Of a DNA stretch of 7,864 nt, positions 6,175 to 7,864 are shown piece by piece. The stretch is taken from positions 1 to 7,864 of the forward strand of contig JASGFB010000154.1 in assembly GCA_047605765.1 (NCBI GenBank), written 5' to 3'. The position numbers were made by a program, and so were the translations under genes. The DNA comes from JBGVSA01 sp047605765. Lineage in GTDB: Bacteria; Pseudomonadota; Gammaproteobacteria; Burkholderiales; Rhodocyclaceae. The notes under the pieces were generated by a model. It saw nothing but the letters and a program-made list of their open reading frames with translations, had not been told where the DNA came from and made no database searches. Position 1 is the first letter of the stretch. Each line of letters starts with the position of its first letter.

Positions 6175-6735
6175 TCAGCGGCCCAGGCTGGAGTACTTGA
6201 GAAGACGCGCGAGATCCTTGTTCAACGCCCGGCCATCCGGCGGCAAGGGGTAACGCAGCACCAGGTTGCCAAGCGGATCGACCAGCACCACGCGCCGCTC
6301 GCCCAACTGCGCCGCCAGCGCCGCATCGGCAACCATCGCCAGGCCGTCGTCGGCGGCGCCCTCCCCTGCAGCCGGCGCCACCCAGGCCCGCGCCACGCGG
6401 TGCATTTCCTTGGCCTGAGCGGTGCGCACCTGACGCGTCAGGTAGAGCGCCTGCGTGCACGCCTCGTCGCACGCACCGGGCGTGCTCACCGCCAGCACCC
6501 ACTTGCCGCGCAACGCATCCGCCTGCGCCGTCGGCCAGGCCACCGTGCGGGGCGGATCGATCAATTCACCCTGGTTGCTGCGCGCCGCCGGACGCCACAG
6601 ATAGAAGGCGCCATACGAGGCCAGCACCGGCGCCAGGCACACCAGGAAGATCGCCAGCAGCGTGCGCCGCGCACGGCGGCGCTGCCGGGGATCGATGGGG
6701 GCGGTCGTCTCGTCCTGCAAAACCATTGCCGTCAT
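6175..6735 (-). CDS. SCO-like membrane-anchored thioredoxin-fold protein of the oxidase-assembly operon
   Basis: A 186-residue protein always or often found, as I recall, between surf1 and ctaA in Burkholderiales, and usually annotated only as a transmembrane or cytochrome-oxidase-associated protein. It has a basic cytoplasmic N-terminus (RQRRRARR at 18-25), one membrane helix at about 26-47, and a predicted periplasmic domain. That domain resembles SCO1/SenC in outline: GKWVLAVSTPGACDEAC (77-93) aligns by eye with the SCO GKW...CPDVC region and keeps a CxxxC pair (Cys89, Cys93). VVLVDPLGNLVLRYPLP (149-165) resembles the SCO LIDPDG strand. The histidine that normally completes the SCO copper site is absent; the only histidine is His112. 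It may be a thiol-disulfide factor for CuA maturation rather than a copper carrier. ATG at 6735 overlaps the surf1 stop (ATGA) and has GAGGA eight bases upstream. A longer open frame to 6966 is just overlap with surf1. Confidence 0.85.
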   Translation of the reverse strand: MTAMVLQDETTAPIDPRQRRRARRTLLAIFLVCLAPVLASYGAFYLWRPAARSNQGELIDPPRTVAWPTAQADALRGKWVLAVSTPGACDEACTQALYLTRQVRTAQAKEMHRVARAWVAPAAGEGAADDGLAMVADAALAAQLGERRVVLVDPLGNLVLRYPLPPDGRALNKDLARLLKYSSLGR

Positions 6736-7418
6736 GTCCTGCGTCCTCGCCAAGCTTTCCAACCGAACCACGCCGTCAGCAGCGCCGCCAGGGCGGCGAA
6801 CGAAAACCACTGCAAGGCGTAGCCTCGGTGCGTGTCGATGCCGAAATCGGGGCGCGGCCAATCGCGCACCAGCCCATCGTCGGCACCCCCTTCCTGCCGT
6901 ACCAGTACCGGCGCCACCGGCTGGCCGAGTTGCCGTGCGAAGCGGTCGAGATCGACGCGTTGCCACACGCGCGGTTCGTGTGCCGATTCACCCAGCGAGA
7001 ACCCGTGCGCCGGTTCCTGCGCCAATCCCGTCACCGTCCGCCCGCCGGGCGCTGCCGGCACCGCCGGCAATCGCGCGCGGTCCCCGGTGCCTGCCACCCA
7101 GCCACGATCGACGATCACCACGCCGCCGCCATTGGCCAACTGCAGCGGCGTCAGCACCTCAAAACCGGCCTGGTGGTCGCGCACCCGGTTGTCGAGAAAC
7201 ACGCTGTGGGCGTCGAGCCACCGGCCTTGTAACTGCACCCGCCGCCAGGGCCCGATCTGCCCGGCCTCGGTCACCGCCGCCGGCGCACCCGCCGCATCGA
7301 AGGCCTGCTGCAGGCTGGCCTTGAAAGCGGCGCGATGCGTTTGCCATAGGCCGAGCCGTGCGCACAGCAGGCACACCAGCACGCCAGCGACCACGGCGAT
7401 CAATTGGCGTGCGCGCAT
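6732..7418 (-). CDS. SURF1 family cytochrome c oxidase assembly protein
   Basis: An inner-membrane assembly factor thought to aid insertion of heme A into subunit I of cytochrome c oxidase. The 228-residue product has the family's layout of two membrane helices (about 5-22 and 203-221) around a periplasmic domain. Conserved pieces are RLGLWQTHRAAFK (21-33), a GRWLD segment at 65-69, FLDNRVRDHQAGFEVLTPL (74-92), VIVDRGWV (101-108) and THRGYALQWFSFAALA (196-211). ATG at 7418 is chosen, with GAGG five bases upstream; ATG at 7436 would add only MHIEVA and lacks a site. It is the first gene of the minus-strand oxidase-maturation operon and overlaps the next gene by four bases. Its promoter must lie in the 75-base gap to the divergent small gene or further inside that gene. 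Confidence 0.94.
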   Translation of the reverse strand: MRARQLIAVVAGVLVCLLCARLGLWQTHRAAFKASLQQAFDAAGAPAAVTEAGQIGPWRRVQLQGRWLDAHSVFLDNRVRDHQAGFEVLTPLQLANGGGVVIVDRGWVAGTGDRARLPAVPAAPGGRTVTGLAQEPAHGFSLGESAHEPRVWQRVDLDRFARQLGQPVAPVLVRQEGGADDGLVRDWPRPDFGIDTHRGYALQWFSFAALAALLTAWFGWKAWRGRRT

Positions 7419-7493
7419 GGCGACCTCGATGTGCAAGCGCCGCGTGCGGGGCTACACTTCACTTCCCTGCCCTTTCGATGCTGTGCGTCCTTC
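7419..7493. promoter_or_regulatory. Divergent intergenic region between surf1 and the twin-transmembrane gene
   Basis: Only 75 bases separate the two divergent starts, so both promoters should be here or inside the genes. On the plus strand a -10-like TACACT lies at 7453-7458, with a poor -35 (TGTGCA, 7430-7435) 17 bases upstream. I could not find a convincing minus-strand promoter for the surf1 operon. Confidence 0.3.
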
Positions 7494-7679
7494 ATGCGCT
7501 ACGTCGTCATCATTCTGCTGGTGGCCATTTTCGTGAGCCTGGCCTCGGGGCTGTTCTATCTCATCCGCGACAAGGGCCAGGGGACTCGCACCGTCCGCGC
7601 GCTGACCTGGCGGGTGGGGTTGTCGGTGGTGCTGTTCCTGGTCATGGCTATGACATATCTGCTGCGGCGGCATGTGTAG
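7494..7679 (+). CDS. Twin-transmembrane protein, DUF2909 family
   Basis: A 61-residue membrane protein with two helices (about 3-24 and 41-57) joined by a short basic loop (YLIRDKGQGTRTVRALTWR, 22-40). The pattern of helix, FYLIRDKG, ALTWRVGLSV and a second helix matches the DUF2909 / 'twin transmembrane protein' family that accompanies cytochrome c oxidase gene clusters. Its biochemical role is unknown to me; location suggests a small accessory or assembly function for the oxidase. ATG at 7494 gives the normal compact family form with a hydrophobic segment right at the N-terminus. The frame is open to 7404, but that extension is hydrophilic and overlaps surf1. No good Shine-Dalgarno precedes the start. 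It is the only plus-strand gene here. In related genomes ctaE lies beyond it on the opposite strand, which would put ctaE to the right of this window. Confidence 0.85.
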   Translation: MRYVVIILLVAIFVSLASGLFYLIRDKGQGTRTVRALTWRVGLSVVLFLVMAMTYLLRRHV

Positions 7680-7760
7680 CGGGTGAGTCCGTATCGTTAA
7701 GCCTCTGCACATCGATTTCAAGATTCGAGCTTTGCAGCGGTCTTGCTGAGGTGCGTTGGC

Positions 7761-7864
7761 CGGGACTCGCCCCGGCGGGCGAGTTACTTTCTTGTATCGA
7801 CAAGAAAGCTAACCAAAGAAACGACCCCCACATCCCCGCCGGCCTACGGCCGGTCCCCTGCGCT
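7761..7864. repeat. Structured interspersed repeat running off the right edge
   Basis: About 100 bases made of three successive inverted repeats. The first is ACTCGCCC/GGGCGAGT (7765-7784, 4-base loop). The second is GTTACTTTCTTGT/ACAAGAAAG-C-TAAC (7783-7813). The third is CCGGCC-TAC-GGCCGG (7839-7853). The tract around TTACTTTCTTGT...ACAAGAAAG...CCAAAGAAACGACCCC is one I recognise from memory as a high-copy intergenic motif in many beta- and gammaproteobacterial genomes; copy number here cannot be seen. It lies about 80 bases after the twin-transmembrane gene, probably between convergent genes. Bases 7680-7760 hold nothing I can identify. Confidence 0.65.
7783..7813. repeat. Near-perfect inverted repeat with one inserted base (core of the interspersed repeat)
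   Basis: A 13-base left arm GTTACTTTCTTGT (7783-7795) and a 4-base loop ATCG face ACAAGAAAG (7800-7808) plus TAAC (7810-7813). C7809 is unpaired; without it the 13-bp stem would be perfect. On the plus strand it follows the small membrane gene and could act as a weak bidirectional mRNA 3' end structure, but no T-tract follows. Confidence 0.7.

Noticed and set aside
5175..6200. 341-codon plus-strand frame opposite ctaA
   Set aside because: Mirror of ctaA; histidine- and glutamine-rich with no family resemblance.
7478..7493. Earlier ATG at 7478 as start of the twin-transmembrane gene
   Set aside because: It is out of frame with the membrane protein and leads into an Arg/Gly/His-rich frame with no support.
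7648..7833. 61-codon minus-strand frame covering the end repeat (MWGSFLWLAF...)
   Set aside because: Most of it is the interspersed repeat translated, and it overlaps the 3' end of the twin-transmembrane gene. Such frames are often annotated as hypothetical proteins without evidence of expression.
1..7864. CRISPR array, tRNA/rRNA, insertion sequence, phage or defence genes
   Set aside because: No spaced direct repeats, tRNA-like cloverleaf, transposase or integrase was seen; nearly all sequence is explained by conserved housekeeping genes.

Overview
The window is a GC-rich chromosomal segment of a betaproteobacterium, most likely Burkholderiales. I infer this from four things: the SURF1 / SCO-like / CtaA / CyoE cluster beside a DUF2909 twin-transmembrane gene, the sulfate-permease protein sequences, the strong third-position GC bias, and an interspersed repeat of a kind common in beta- and gammaproteobacterial genomes. 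A genus (Alcaligenaceae-like?) cannot be fixed from the sequence alone. All genes but one lie on the minus strand.

Left part (1-2814): the inner-membrane part of the sulfate/thiosulfate ABC importer in the minus-strand order cysT-cysW-cysA. The left edge cuts cysA close to its 3' end. cysT and cysW overlap by one base (TAATG), and a 29-base gap separates cysW from cysA. A 198-base upstream region (2815-3012) carries a strong Shine-Dalgarno, a GC hairpin and an AT-rich promoter candidate. No periplasmic sulfate-binding protein gene (sbp/cysP) sits upstream.

Middle (3013-4164): a monocistronic PLP-dependent aminotransferase of the YbdL (methionine aminotransferase) type. A reasonable promoter is so close to its start codon that the mRNA may be leaderless or nearly so.

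Right part (4256-7418): a tightly packed minus-strand operon for cytochrome c oxidase (aa3) maturation. In transcription order it reads surf1, a SCO-like membrane-anchored protein with a CxxxC pair, ctaA (heme A synthase) and cyoE/ctaB (heme O synthase). CyoE farnesylates heme B to heme O, CtaA oxidises it to heme A, SURF1 helps place heme A in subunit I, and the SCO-like protein may act in thiol or copper handling of the oxidase. The small twin-transmembrane DUF2909 gene (7494-7679) is divergent from surf1. The last ~100 bases are a structured interspersed repeat that runs off the right edge.

Nothing here looks like a wholly new system. The points most worth a second look are the SCO-like protein that keeps CxxxC but lacks the SCO distal histidine, the unusual leader of cysT, the possibly leaderless ybdL, and the repeat at the right edge.
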